Origin: Burkholderia paludis
GTDB lineage: Bacteria; Pseudomonadota; Gammaproteobacteria; Burkholderiales; Burkholderiaceae
DNA: 64,000 nucleotides
Assembly: GCF_000732615.1 (NCBI RefSeq)
Contig: NZ_JPGL01000058.1
Coordinates: forward strand, 1-64,000
Reading direction: 5' to 3'
Below are positions 25,898 through 34,971 of this stretch, one piece after another. The position numbers were made by a program, and so were the translations under genes. Numbering within the stretch: the stretch's first letter is position 1; each line of letters starts with the position of its first letter. The notes below the pieces were generated by a model. It had not been told where the DNA came from and did no database searches. It saw only the letters and a list, made by a program, of their open reading frames with translations.

Positions 25898-27388
25898 TCA
25901 GTCGATCGCGCGCATCGCGTGGCGCAGTTCCTGATAGCTGCGCAGCCCCGCGATGCCGAGTTCGCGGCCGATCCCGCTGAGCCCGAACCCGCCCCAGCAC
26001 ACGTGCGGATAGATGAGCTGCGGTGCATTGATCCACACGAGCCCCGCGCGCACGCGCTGCTGGAATTGCTTCGCGATATCCGCGTCGCGCGTCACGACGG
26101 TCGCGACGAGCCCGTAGCGGGTGTCGTTCGCGAGCGCAATCGCTTCGTCGTCGGTGCGGAACGACTTCACGCACGCGACGGGGCCGAACACCTCGTCGGT
26201 CCACAGCGGGTTGTCGGCCGCCGGCTCGGCGATCACGACGGGCGCCATGAAGAAGCCCGCGCCGCCGGCATCCGCCACCCGGCCGCTGAAGGCGACGCGT
26301 GCGCCCGCATCGATGCCGTGCTGGAGCATCGCCTCGACGCGCGTGCGCTGCGCGGCCGAGATCAGCGGCCCCATCGCGACCTGTGCCGAGGCGGGCGGCG
26401 CGACGACGAGCGCGCGCACGGCCGTCTCGAACGCGGCCATGAAGCTGCGGTACACGCTGTCGTGCACGAGGATGCGCGCGGTGGCCGAGCACATCTGCCC
26501 CGCGTTCGTGAAAGCACCGGCGACCGCGAGCGACACCGCGAGATCGAGATCGGCGTCGTCGCGCACGATCAGCGACGACTTGCCGCCGAGTTCGAGCGTC
26601 ACGCGCTTCATGTCGACGGCGGCGGCCTGCATGACCTTGCGGCCGGCCGCCGTGCTGCCGGTAAACGAAATCTTGTCGATCAGCGGATGCGCGGTCAGTG
26701 CCGCGCCAACCTCGGCGCCGCCGTTCACGACATTGACGACGCCGGCCGGCACGCCGGCCTCGGCGACGATGTCGAGCAGCGCATGCTCGGCCGGCGACGT
26801 GAGTTCGGACGGCTTCAGCACGACCGCGCAGCCGGCCGCGAGCGCGGGCGCGAGCTTCCACGCGGTCGTGACCGTCGGGAAGTTCCACGGCATCACGAGC
26901 GCGGCGACGCCGACCGCGTCGTGGAAGCGTTCGGCCGTGACGGCGTCGCTCGGCAGCGCGACCGGTTCGGCCGCGAACAGCGCCGGGTCTTCGCATAGCG
27001 TCGCGTAGTACGCGAACGTCGCGGCGACGTCGCCGACATCGGCTTCGGCCTCGAACGGCGGCTTGCCGCTCACCTGCATCTGCAGCGCCGCAAGGCGCTC
27101 GCGCGAGGCTTCGACGCGCGCGGCGATCGTCGCGAGGATGCGGCCGCGTTCGGCCGGCGGCGTGTCGCGCCAGCCGGCGAATGCGTCGCGCGCGGCACGC
27201 ACCGCGGCGTCGACGTGCGCGGCCGTCGCGAATTCCTGCCAGCCGATCGCCTCACCGGTCGACGCGTTGAAGATCGGCGCGCCGGGCGCGTCGGCATGCG
27301 CGCGCACGGGCCGGCCGGCGATGTGCGCCGCGGGCAGCACGAAGGTGGCGGTGGAACGGGAAAGCTCGGCGGTAGACATGCGGTTCAT
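25898..27388 (-). CDS. NAD(P)-dependent aldehyde dehydrogenase, aminoaldehyde type
   Basis: 496 residues. The catalytic cysteine is Cys300 in TNAGQMCSATARI and the general base is Glu266 in LELGGKSS; the cofactor fold shows MPWNFPTVT and FTGSTAAGR. Starts at 27388 or 27379 are equivalent. The ureohydrolase gene ends 19 bp upstream on the same strand, so the pair is an operon. Oxidation of 4-guanidinobutyraldehyde or 4-aminobutyraldehyde (KauB/PuuC type) is inferred from that neighbour; betaine aldehyde is an alternative. Confidence 0.9.
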   Translation of the reverse strand: MNRMSTAELSRSTATFVLPAAHIAGRPVRAHADAPGAPIFNASTGEAIGWQEFATAAHVDAAVRAARDAFAGWRDTPPAERGRILATIAARVEASRERLAALQMQVSGKPPFEAEADVGDVAATFAYYATLCEDPALFAAEPVALPSDAVTAERFHDAVGVAALVMPWNFPTVTTAWKLAPALAAGCAVVLKPSELTSPAEHALLDIVAEAGVPAGVVNVVNGGAEVGAALTAHPLIDKISFTGSTAAGRKVMQAAAVDMKRVTLELGGKSSLIVRDDADLDLAVSLAVAGAFTNAGQMCSATARILVHDSVYRSFMAAFETAVRALVVAPPASAQVAMGPLISAAQRTRVEAMLQHGIDAGARVAFSGRVADAGGAGFFMAPVVIAEPAADNPLWTDEVFGPVACVKSFRTDDEAIALANDTRYGLVATVVTRDADIAKQFQQRVRAGLVWINAPQLIYPHVCWGGFGLSGIGRELGIAGLRSYQELRHAMRAID

Positions 27389-27407
27389 CCTGTCGAGGTC
27401 GGTCGGG

Positions 27408-28358
27408 TTAGCGGTAGGCGACGCCCGGCATCACGCAGAGCATCTCGAACGCGAGGTTCGCGCCGGTGAGCGCGGTGGTGCCGGTCGGGTCGTACGGCGG
27501 CGCGACTTCGACGAGGTCCGCGCCGACGATGTTCAGGCCTTTCATTCCGCGCACGATCTCGAGGCCCTGTTGCACCGTGAGGCCGCCGATTTCCGGCGTG
27601 CCGGTGCCGGGCGCGAACGACGGATCGAGGCCGTCGATGTCGAAGCTCAGATAGACCGGCGTGTCGCCGACACGTTCGCGCACCTGCGCCATCAGCGGCG
27701 CGAGCGACGTGTTCCAGCATGCCTCCGCCTGCACGACGGTGAAGCCCTGCTGGCGGCACCAGTCGAAATCGTCCGCGTGGTAGCCGGTGCCGCGCAGGCC
27801 GATCTGCGTGACCTTGTCGCATTGCAGCAGCCCGTCTTCCACCGCGCGGCGGAACGGCGTGCCGTGCGCGATCTTCTCGCCGAACATCGTGTCGTTCACG
27901 TCCGCGTGGGCGTCGACGTGGACGACGGCGACCTTGCCGTACTTCTTGTGCAGCGCGCGCAGGATCGGCCATGCGATCGTGTGGTCGCCGCCGAGCGTGA
28001 TCGGCCGGCAGCCGTTCGCGACGATCGCGTCGTACGCCTCTTCGATGCGGCGCACCGAGTCCTTCAGGTCGTACGGGTTGGTCGCGACGTCGCCGATGTC
28101 GGCGACCTGCAGCGAATCGAACGGGGCGGCGCGCGTGGCCATGTTGTACGGGCGCAGCAGCACGGATTCGGTGCGGATCTGGCGCGGGCCGAAGCGCGCG
28201 CCCGAGCGGTTCGACGTGCCGAGGTCGAGCGGCACGCCGACGAAGCACACGTCGAGGCCGTCGGTCGTTTCGGCTTGCGGCAGGCGCATCATCGTGGCGA
28301 TGCCGCCAAAGCGCGGCATCTCGTTGCCGCCCATCGGCTGGTTCAGTTCGCGGGGCAT
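27408..28358 (-). CDS. gbuA: Ureohydrolase of the agmatinase/guanidinobutyrase family
   Basis: 316 residues. All manganese-ligand motifs are present: GGDHTIAWP, VHVDAHADVND and SFDIDGLDPSFAPGTGTPE. The enzyme splits urea from a guanidino compound. The length and the start MPRELNQPMGGNEMPRFGG resemble Pseudomonas GbuA (4-guanidinobutyrase) more than SpeB, but the two cannot be separated safely by eye. ATG 28358 follows a GGAGA ribosome site. It is coupled to the aldehyde dehydrogenase, consistent with agmatine/arginine breakdown through guanidinobutyrate to GABA. Confidence 0.87.
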   Translation of the reverse strand: MPRELNQPMGGNEMPRFGGIATMMRLPQAETTDGLDVCFVGVPLDLGTSNRSGARFGPRQIRTESVLLRPYNMATRAAPFDSLQVADIGDVATNPYDLKDSVRRIEEAYDAIVANGCRPITLGGDHTIAWPILRALHKKYGKVAVVHVDAHADVNDTMFGEKIAHGTPFRRAVEDGLLQCDKVTQIGLRGTGYHADDFDWCRQQGFTVVQAEACWNTSLAPLMAQVRERVGDTPVYLSFDIDGLDPSFAPGTGTPEIGGLTVQQGLEIVRGMKGLNIVGADLVEVAPPYDPTGTTALTGANLAFEMLCVMPGVAYR

Positions 28359-28521
28359 GGGCCGTCTCCTTTTTTCTGAGGTAAAGCGATCGGCCGATGG
28401 TAGAGGAGAACGTCCGCGCGAAGATTTTGAAGTCGCAACGTTTACATCGACGGGTCTCGATGCAAGTGGCGCGGCCGCATCGACGCGGCGCAACCGAAGG
28501 CGGGACGTTGGTGCGGCCGGG

Positions 28522-29415
28522 TCAGCCGGAGATCGTGGGCCGACCGTGCGGCAGCGCGCCGTCGTGCGATCCGGCGGCAGGGAACGCGGTCGCGGCCGAA
28601 CCCCATGCGGCGAGTTCGCGCTTCGTGCGCACGCCGAGCTTCGCGAACGCGCGCTTCACGTACGACTCGGCCGACGCGACGCGCACGCCGAGGATCTCGG
28701 CCGTCTCCGGCACGGTCTTGCCGGAGAGCAGGTGCTTGCAGGTTTCGTATTCGCGCTTCGACAGCTTCACGCCGTCGGCCGCGACTCGCGCGTCGAACCG
28801 GGCGAGCGGGTGGACGTCGGGCGTCGGGTGCGCGATGCGCCGCGCGGCCGTGGTCGACGCGTGCAGTTCGAGCAGCGGGAACAGCACGTCGCTGATGCTG
28901 CGAAAGCGGTTCATTTCGGCGAGCGTGAACGGCGGCCGGTCGCGGCCGCGCTCCAGCGCGATCGAATGCTGCGAATAGCGCGTGCCGCGCGCGAGCACGC
29001 ATTCGTGCCCGATCTGCACGTCGTCGAACAGGCGCTGACGGAATTCGCCGGGCGGGATCGCCGCGATGTCGCGCACGACCAGCATCGTGCCCGTCTTGCC
29101 GCGCAGCCCCGCGAACAGCGGGTCGCTGTCGAGAAAGCGCTCGTAGTAGAGCGTCATCACGTCGGAGATTTCGGCGGATGCGGCGCCGATGCCGCTGCTG
29201 CCGATCCATTCGCATCGGTAGCCGGTGGGTAGCGAGCCGTCGACGCGCGAGCGTTCGACATGTGCGACGTCGAGCGGCACCACTTCATTGAGCAGTTGCG
29301 TGAGGCGCGGCACGAAGTGCGGCGTGCCGACCGTCTCGATCAGCTCGCCCAGCGCCTTGAACGACACGTTGAAGCGGTCGGTGTCGCGGTGGAAGGGGTT
29401 CACGTCGAGCAGCAT
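28522..29415 (-). CDS. LuxR-family regulator (paralogue 1)
   Basis: 297 residues. The C-terminal LuxR HTH spans about 215-275 (LSKREYETCKHLLSGKTVPETAEILGV, SAESYVKRAFAKLGVRTKREL). The N-terminal 200 residues are a sensor domain shared with the regulator at 33892-34722, so the two are paralogues. There is no receiver domain, and the autoinducer-binding signature of LuxI/LuxR systems is not evident. ATG 29415 follows GGGGA. It diverges from the cupin gene, whose promoter carries the CCCCC/GGGGG element described at 29528-29575. Confidence 0.85.
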   Translation of the reverse strand: MLLDVNPFHRDTDRFNVSFKALGELIETVGTPHFVPRLTQLLNEVVPLDVAHVERSRVDGSLPTGYRCEWIGSSGIGAASAEISDVMTLYYERFLDSDPLFAGLRGKTGTMLVVRDIAAIPPGEFRQRLFDDVQIGHECVLARGTRYSQHSIALERGRDRPPFTLAEMNRFRSISDVLFPLLELHASTTAARRIAHPTPDVHPLARFDARVAADGVKLSKREYETCKHLLSGKTVPETAEILGVRVASAESYVKRAFAKLGVRTKRELAAWGSAATAFPAAGSHDGALPHGRPTISG

Positions 29416-29527
29416 GCGGTTCCCCGGTGAAAGGCCGGCGGATTGTAGCGTCGGCAACGAAAAACGTCATTAGGGGGAAATACCGGCAGGTGTCCTTGCG
29501 ACCTGTCCCGCCGCGGAAAACACCGCT

Positions 29528-29575
29528 TGTCCCCCCCGAAGGGGGGCATACCGGGGCAGTGTAAATGAGTAACTT
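29528..29575 (+). promoter_or_regulatory. Shared activator-type promoter element, copy 1 (cupin/amine oxidase)
   Basis: TGT followed by C7 (29531-29537), GAA, G6 (29541-29546) and CATACCGG (29547-29554). The hexamer TAACTT starts exactly 16 bp after the CCGG end, giving the proposed -10. The same layout occurs at 34872 and 36816. The start codon is 39 bp past the -10. Confidence 0.6.
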
Positions 29576-29613
29576 TGTCCCTGCATTTTTCAATCGAGAG
29601 ACAAAAGATCCAG

Positions 29614-29958
29614 ATGACCAAACTGATCAAGGACATCCTGCCGCTCGGCGCAGGCATCGGCGAATTCACGAAGCTCGACTTCGGGATGGACGAAAGCGAC
29701 TGGCGCGCGGCGGAAGGCAAGAGCGGCAACTACATCATCGGCTGGTGGGAAGGCAAGGTCGGCTCGGTGGAGTTTCCGGAAACCGCGGCCGACGAAGCGG
29801 TGTGGCTCGTCGAGGGCCGTATCGCGCTGACCGACGTCGAAGGCAACCGCAAGGAATTCGCGCCGGGCCAGGGCTACCTGCTGCCGGCCGGCTTCGCGGG
29901 CCGCTGGGAGACGATCGAGGACGCGAAGAAGTTCTACGTGCTGCTCGAGAAGTCGTGA
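29614..29958 (+). CDS. Cupin (DUF861/cupin_3) protein
   Basis: 114 residues forming one small beta-barrel: YIIGWWEGKVGSVEFPET, AVWLVEGRIALTD, then FAPGQGYLLPAGFAGRWET. The histidines of metal cupins are largely replaced, typical of DUF861 proteins found beside amine and ureide catabolic genes. ATG 29614 is preceded by GAGAGAC. It is the first gene of a plus-strand group with the FAD oxidase and MFS carrier. Its exact role is unknown; a sensing or accessory enzymatic role is possible. Confidence 0.85.
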   Translation: MTKLIKDILPLGAGIGEFTKLDFGMDESDWRAAEGKSGNYIIGWWEGKVGSVEFPETAADEAVWLVEGRIALTDVEGNRKEFAPGQGYLLPAGFAGRWETIEDAKKFYVLLEKS

Positions 29959-30030
29959 TGCCCGAAGCCGCCGCCGTGGCGTCGTCGTCCGTGTGACGCG
30001 CGAGCGGCGGCGGTTTCGTTTCCGCGTGTG

Positions 30031-31500
30031 ATGGCTGGGATCATGGAAATGGAAGTCAAAACAAGAGAGACAGCGCCGGTGCAGGCGCACGCAATGCGTG
30101 GCGCGCCGGTCGCACTGGGCGCCGAGGCGGCGCTCGCGAACACGAAGCTGTTCCCGTACTGGCTCGACAACCCGGCCGCGCCGGCCGCCGAGCCGGAACT
30201 CGTTGCCGACGTGACGGCCGACCTGCTGATCGTCGGCGGCGGCTTCACGGGGCTGTGGTCGGCGGTGCAGGCGAAGGAACAGATGCCGCACCTGAACGTG
30301 GTGCTGATCGAAGCCGGCAAGGTGGCGCATGGCGCATCGGGCCGCGCGGGCGGGATCATCTCGACGTCGGTGATGCACGGGCTGCCGAACGCGGTGCGCG
30401 TGTTCCCGAACGACATCGCGCAGCTCGAGGCCTTCGGCCATCACAACCTCGACGGCTTCGAGGAGGCGCTGAAGCGCTACGACATCGACGCCGATATCGA
30501 GTGGAACGGCGAGATGACGGTCGCGGTCGATCCCGCGCATATCGCGCACCTGAAGGGCGATTACGACCTGCATCGCGAGTACGGCCACGACGTCGTGCTG
30601 CTGAACCGCGAGGAAACGCTCGAACAATTGAATTCACCGCTGTTCGCGGGTGCGCTGTGGTCGCGTAACCGGAGCGGCATCGTGCATCCGGCGAAGCTCG
30701 CGTGGGGGCTGAAGCGCGCGGCGCTGTCGCTCGGCGTGAAGCTGTACGAGCATACGCCGCTCGTGACCGTGACCGACGAAGGCGGCACGGTGTTCGTGAA
30801 GACGCCGAAGGGCGGCGTGCGCGCACCGCGCGTCGTGTTCGGCAGCGGCACCGCGAAGGTCGGGATTCCCGACATCAATCGCCGCGTGATGCAGGTGCGC
30901 GACCACGTGCTCGCGACCGAGCCGCTCACCGACGAGCAGCTCGCGCGGATCGGCTGGAAGAATCGCCAGGGCGTGTACGACACGCGCACGCAGCTGAACT
31001 ATTTCCGCCTCACGAAAAACAACACCATCATCTTCGGCGGCCTCGTCAGCTATCACTTCGACGGCGATCCGGAGCCGCACCAGGATGGCCGGCGCGAAAC
31101 CTACTACCGGCTCGCGGAAGCGTTCTACCGCACCTTCCCGCAACTGGCCGACGTGCGTTTCTCGCACGCGTGGGGCGGGCCGATCGACTACTGCTCGCGC
31201 GGCTCGGTGTTCGCGAAGCGCTATCTCGGCGACAAGGCCGTGTTCGTCGCCGGCTATACGGGCTTCGGCGTCGCGGCGAGCCGGTTCGGCGCATTCATGG
31301 GGCTGAACATCCTGTTCGACCGCGACAGCCCCGAGCGCAAGCTCGACATCGCGAACCAGAGCCCGAGCTACATCCCGCCGGAGCCGATGCGCTGGGTCGC
31401 CGCGAAGATCACGTTCCATGCGTTCGACGGCGCGGATGCCGAAGGCGGCTGGAAGCGCGCGTGGATCAGCGGCCTCAAGGCGATGGGCTTCCCGATGTAA
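30031..31500 (+). CDS. FAD-dependent amine oxidase (DAO family, PuuB-like)
   Basis: 489 residues. The dinucleotide fold is DLLIVGGGFTGLWSAVQAKE with the second FAD contact VLIEAGKVAHGASGRAGG. C-terminal FVAGYTGFGVAASRFGA closes the FAD domain. PuuB-type enzymes oxidise gamma-glutamylputrescine or related N-substituted diamines to an aldehyde and H2O2; here the aldehyde could feed the dehydrogenase at 25898. The start is uncertain: ATG 30031 and ATG 30043 are both plausible and neither has a strong ribosome site. A GTG at 30028 also exists. Confidence 0.87.
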   Translation: MAGIMEMEVKTRETAPVQAHAMRGAPVALGAEAALANTKLFPYWLDNPAAPAAEPELVADVTADLLIVGGGFTGLWSAVQAKEQMPHLNVVLIEAGKVAHGASGRAGGIISTSVMHGLPNAVRVFPNDIAQLEAFGHHNLDGFEEALKRYDIDADIEWNGEMTVAVDPAHIAHLKGDYDLHREYGHDVVLLNREETLEQLNSPLFAGALWSRNRSGIVHPAKLAWGLKRAALSLGVKLYEHTPLVTVTDEGGTVFVKTPKGGVRAPRVVFGSGTAKVGIPDINRRVMQVRDHVLATEPLTDEQLARIGWKNRQGVYDTRTQLNYFRLTKNNTIIFGGLVSYHFDGDPEPHQDGRRETYYRLAEAFYRTFPQLADVRFSHAWGGPIDYCSRGSVFAKRYLGDKAVFVAGYTGFGVAASRFGAFMGLNILFDRDSPERKLDIANQSPSYIPPEPMRWVAAKITFHAFDGADAEGGWKRAWISGLKAMGFPM

Positions 31501-31593
31501 CGGCGGCGCGGCGGCCCGGGTCGGGCCGCCGCCGGACGAAGAACACTCCCCAGAGGAGACGGTCCGCACGGCGGACACGGAGAGAGACAACCC

Positions 31594-32796
31594 ATGAATG
31601 GAGTGAACCTGCAGGATGACGCGCGTCAGGAGAGCGCGCGGTTCGTCGTCGTGATGCTGCTGCTCGGCATCCTCGGGCCGACGGTCTTCCTCGGCCTGCC
31701 CGCGATCGTCGGGCAGGTCGAGCGCCACTGGGGTTTCGGCGAAGCCGCGCTCGGGCTGTCGAGCTTCATCGAGGTGCTCGGCGAATCGACGGGCACGCTG
31801 CTCGTCGCGTTCGTGCTCGGCCGCCAGCCCGTCCGGCTCGTGCTCGCGGGCGCGGTGACGCTCGCGGCCGGCGCGAACCTCGGCACGCTCGCGACGCACG
31901 GGCTCGTCGCGTATTCCGCATTGCAGTTCATCGCGGGCGTCGGCTCGGGCGGGCTGAACGGCATCGCGCTGCGCTACCTGTCGTACTCGCGCGCGCCGGA
32001 ACGCAATCTCGGGATCATGCTGATGGGGCAGGTGGCGTGGAGCATGGTGCTGCTTGCCTGCATCTTCCCGATGCTGAGCGATGCGTGGGGCGCGCACGGC
32101 GTGTTCGGTTTCGTCGCCTGCGTGCTCGGCGCGTTCGTGCTGGCGACGCCGCTGTTTCGCCGCGGCGAGACGATGGCCGCGCCGACGCCGGCCGGCGTCG
32201 GCGGCCGCATCGACCGCAACGGCGCGATGCTCGTGCTGTGCGCGCAGCTCGCGCTGTACGGCGGCGTCGGCGTGGTGTGGACCTTTCTCGAGAAGATCGG
32301 CACCGATGCGGGCCTGAGCGGCAAGTCGGTGTCGCTCGTGCTCGGCGTCGCGAACGTCGCGAGCCTCGTGATCTGCGCGGCGATGCCGAAGCTCGGCGCC
32401 GGCGCGGGCCTGCGCCGCTGGACGCTCGTGAACCTCGGCGGCTGCGCGGTCGCGGCGGTGCTGCTCGCGCTGCCCGCGTCGGTCGCGACGTTCACGCTCG
32501 GCGCGATCGTGTTCATCGGCTGCTGGACCGGCGGCGCGCTGCTGATCTACGCGACGATTCCGCAATACGACCTGATCGGCAAGTCTGCCGTGCTGTCGCC
32601 GGGCTGCGTCGCGCTCGGCTACGGCATCGGTTCGGTCGCGGGCGGCTCGCTGATCGAGCGCGCGGGCACGCAGTCGGCGCTGCTCGCGGCGATCGGGCTG
32701 TGCGCGCTGGCGTTCATTTGCTACAAGCGGCTGCGGCCCGCGGTGTTCGGCGTCGAGCACGGCATTGGGCGCGCGCTTCCGGTGGCGCCCGAATGA
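31594..32796 (+). CDS. MFS transporter
   Basis: 400 residues with about twelve membrane helices. Helices 1-6 run from FVVVMLLLGILGPTVFLG to the central loop (LFRRGETMAA). The MFS motif A between helices 2 and 3 is weak (VLGRQPVRL). It follows the FAD oxidase by 93 bp and probably imports the substrate or exports a product of that pathway. A GC-rich dyad at about 31507-31537 lies between the two genes. The substrate cannot be predicted. Confidence 0.85.
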   Translation: MNGVNLQDDARQESARFVVVMLLLGILGPTVFLGLPAIVGQVERHWGFGEAALGLSSFIEVLGESTGTLLVAFVLGRQPVRLVLAGAVTLAAGANLGTLATHGLVAYSALQFIAGVGSGGLNGIALRYLSYSRAPERNLGIMLMGQVAWSMVLLACIFPMLSDAWGAHGVFGFVACVLGAFVLATPLFRRGETMAAPTPAGVGGRIDRNGAMLVLCAQLALYGGVGVVWTFLEKIGTDAGLSGKSVSLVLGVANVASLVICAAMPKLGAGAGLRRWTLVNLGGCAVAAVLLALPASVATFTLGAIVFIGCWTGGALLIYATIPQYDLIGKSAVLSPGCVALGYGIGSVAGGSLIERAGTQSALLAAIGLCALAFICYKRLRPAVFGVEHGIGRALPVAPE

Positions 32797-32929
32797 CGGT
32801 TGCGACGCGCGCCGCTGCCGATGGCGGCGCGCGTCCGGTTCGGTTCATCGGCGCAGGCGGCCGGCGCGGCGCGGGATGCACGTCGCGCGGGCCGGCCGGG
32901 TAACGCGCATACGCGCAGCGGCTGGAAGC

Positions 32930-33850
32930 ATGTTCTCGAATACCACCGATCTCGATCTCCGGCTCATCCGGGTCTTTCTGGCCGTCGTCGACGCACGCGG
33001 CATCACGGCCGCCGAAGCGTCGCTCGGCGTGCGGCAGTCGACGATCAGCACGCAACTGTCGGCGCTCGAGGCGCGCGTCGGCTTCAAGCTGTGCGATCGC
33101 GGCCGCGGCGGCTTTCGCCTGACGTCGAAGGGCGAACGCTTCGCGGCCACCGCGCGCACGCTCGTCGCGGCAACGTCCGAATTCGTCGCGCGGGTGCGCG
33201 ACATCGACCGCAAGCTGGTCGGCACGCTGTCGATCGGCCTGATCGGCCAGGCGCCGCTGGTCGAGAACGCGCGGGTGGCCGACGCGATCGGCGCGTTCCG
33301 CAAGCGCGACCAGGCCGTCACGTTCGCGATGAAGGTCGCGTCGCCGCAGGAGCTGGAGGAAAGCCTGGTGAACAACCAGCTCGATCTCGCGATCGGCTAT
33401 TTCTGGCATCGCGTGCCGGGGCTGCTCTACACGCCGCTGTTCACCGAGCAGCAGGTGATCTACTGCGGGCGCGGGCATCCGCTGTTCCACGCGTCGCGGC
33501 CCGTGACGGCCGACGAGCTGCAGCGTCACGACTGGGTGTGGCGCACCTATCCGGTGCCGGAGGAGCAGTATCCGCTGCCCGAGCGGCGCGTGACCGCGAG
33601 CGCGGACAGCATCGAGGCCGCGACGATCCTGATCCTGTCGGGCGGCCATCTCGGCTACCTGCCCGCGCACTACGCGGAACCGTTCGAGCAGCGCGGGCTC
33701 GTGAAGGCGGTCGGCCGCGCGACGTTCAGCTTCGACGTGCCGCTGCATCTCGCGATGAAGCGCAGCGCGAGCGACAAGCCGATCGTCGACGCGTTCTGCG
33801 AGGACCTGCTGCGCGCGTTCAACATCAAGGCGGCCGCACTGGCCGCCTAG
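32930..33850 (+). CDS. LysR-family transcriptional regulator
   Basis: 306 residues from ATG 32930. The HTH covers residues 10-68 (FLAVVDARGITAAEASLGVRQSTISTQLSALEARVGF), then a periplasmic-binding-like effector domain. The frame is open from 32765 but upstream sequence lacks coding features. It follows the MFS gene by 133 bp in the same direction and converges on the second LuxR gene. It is a plausible regulator of the cupin-oxidase-MFS group, in addition to LuxR control. Confidence 0.88.
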   Translation: MFSNTTDLDLRLIRVFLAVVDARGITAAEASLGVRQSTISTQLSALEARVGFKLCDRGRGGFRLTSKGERFAATARTLVAATSEFVARVRDIDRKLVGTLSIGLIGQAPLVENARVADAIGAFRKRDQAVTFAMKVASPQELEESLVNNQLDLAIGYFWHRVPGLLYTPLFTEQQVIYCGRGHPLFHASRPVTADELQRHDWVWRTYPVPEEQYPLPERRVTASADSIEAATILILSGGHLGYLPAHYAEPFEQRGLVKAVGRATFSFDVPLHLAMKRSASDKPIVDAFCEDLLRAFNIKAAALAA

Positions 33851-33891
33851 GACCGGTGCGGCGGGCCCGCCGCCGGCCGCGCGCCGCGCGT

Positions 33892-34722
33892 TCAGCAGTC
33901 GACGAGCACCCAGTCGAACAGCTCGCGGCGCGTGCGCACGCCGAGCTTCGCGAACGCGCGCTTCACGTACGATTCGGCCGTCGACAGCTTGACGTCGAGC
34001 TGCTGCGCGGCCTCGGGCACCGAGCGCCCGCACAGCAGCAGCCGGCAGATCTCGTGCTCGCGGCGCGACAACTGCACGTCCTGCCGTTCGAGGCGCGCGT
34101 CGAACCCCGCCTGCGATGCGGCATTCACCGACACCGCCGCCACGCGCCGCGCCGCGCAGGTGCGCGCATGCAGCTCGAACATCGGGAACAGCAGGTCGAC
34201 CATCTGCCGGAAGTGAAACAGTTCGTCCGTCGTGAACGGGGCGCGCCCGACCGTGCGCGCGAGCCCGAGCGCGTACTGCAGGTGCGCGCTGCCGTGCACG
34301 AGCAGGCATTCCTGCCCGATGCCGGGCTCGTCGAAGATCCGCCGGCGGAATTCGCCGTCGGCGATGCCGTCGACATGGCGCTGCACGAGCAGCGTGCCGG
34401 CCTTGCCGCGCAGCGGCGCAACCAGCGGGTCGACCTGGCAGTAGTCCTGGTAGTAGACATCCATCACGCGCAGCGTATCGGCCGCGAAGCGCAGGCTGCC
34501 GCTGCCGAGCCATTCGACGACGAAGCCCGACGTGCTGCCCGTGTCGGCGCGCCAGCGTTCGAGGTGGACGGCGTCGGCGTCGATGCTGTCGTTGACGAAC
34601 TCCGTGACCGCGCCGACGAAATCCGGCGTGCCGACCGCGCGGAGCGTCGCGCCGAGCGTGTCGGGGCGCACACCGATCAGGTAGTGGCCGCGGGCGGCCG
34701 GGTCGGGCTGGAGAAGTCGCAT
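33892..34722 (-). CDS. LuxR-family regulator (paralogue 2)
   Basis: 276 residues. The C-terminal HTH (LSRREHEICRLLLCGRSVPEAAQQLDV, TAESYVKRAFAKLGVRTRREL) is nearly identical in plan to the regulator at 28522. The N-terminal sensor also shares FVNDSIDADAVHLERW-type spacing and the YYQDYCQVDPLVAPLRGKAGTLLV segment, matching FLDSDPLFAGLRGKTGTMLV in the paralogue. It diverges from the amidohydrolase gene, whose promoter carries the shared C/G element. Confidence 0.85.
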   Translation of the reverse strand: MRLLQPDPAARGHYLIGVRPDTLGATLRAVGTPDFVGAVTEFVNDSIDADAVHLERWRADTGSTSGFVVEWLGSGSLRFAADTLRVMDVYYQDYCQVDPLVAPLRGKAGTLLVQRHVDGIADGEFRRRIFDEPGIGQECLLVHGSAHLQYALGLARTVGRAPFTTDELFHFRQMVDLLFPMFELHARTCAARRVAAVSVNAASQAGFDARLERQDVQLSRREHEICRLLLCGRSVPEAAQQLDVKLSTAESYVKRAFAKLGVRTRRELFDWVLVDC

Positions 34723-34871
34723 GGTCGGGCGAGGAAGGCAGGGGACAGCGCGACGTTACGCGAACGCCGCGCATGCGTCAGCCGGGAATTCACCGGATTC
34801 ACCCGGCGGATTTCGCGCGTTGTCCCCAAAACGACGACAGGAACGCGCGCGCGGCGCCCGGAACGCGCCCG

Positions 34872-34919
34872 GGCCCCCTCGGCGGGGGGGCAGACCGGCG
34901 CGAATCGTCTGCCTATAGT
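34872..34919 (+). promoter_or_regulatory. Shared activator-type promoter element, copy 2 (amidohydrolase)
   Basis: GGCCCCC, then TCGGC, a G7 run (34884-34890) and CAGACCGG (34891-34898). The -10 candidate TATAGT starts at 34914, 16 bp after the end of CCGG as in copies 1 and 3. No -35 hexamer is apparent, consistent with activator dependence. Confidence 0.65.
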
Positions 34920-34971
34920 GAAAGCACTTCGAAAACCCGATCTCCCGAAAGATCACCCGAAAGGACAGCCC

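Noticed and set aside
31507..31537. GC-rich dyad between the FAD oxidase and MFS genes as a terminator
   Set aside because: No U-tract, and the two genes look co-transcribed; kept only as a remark.
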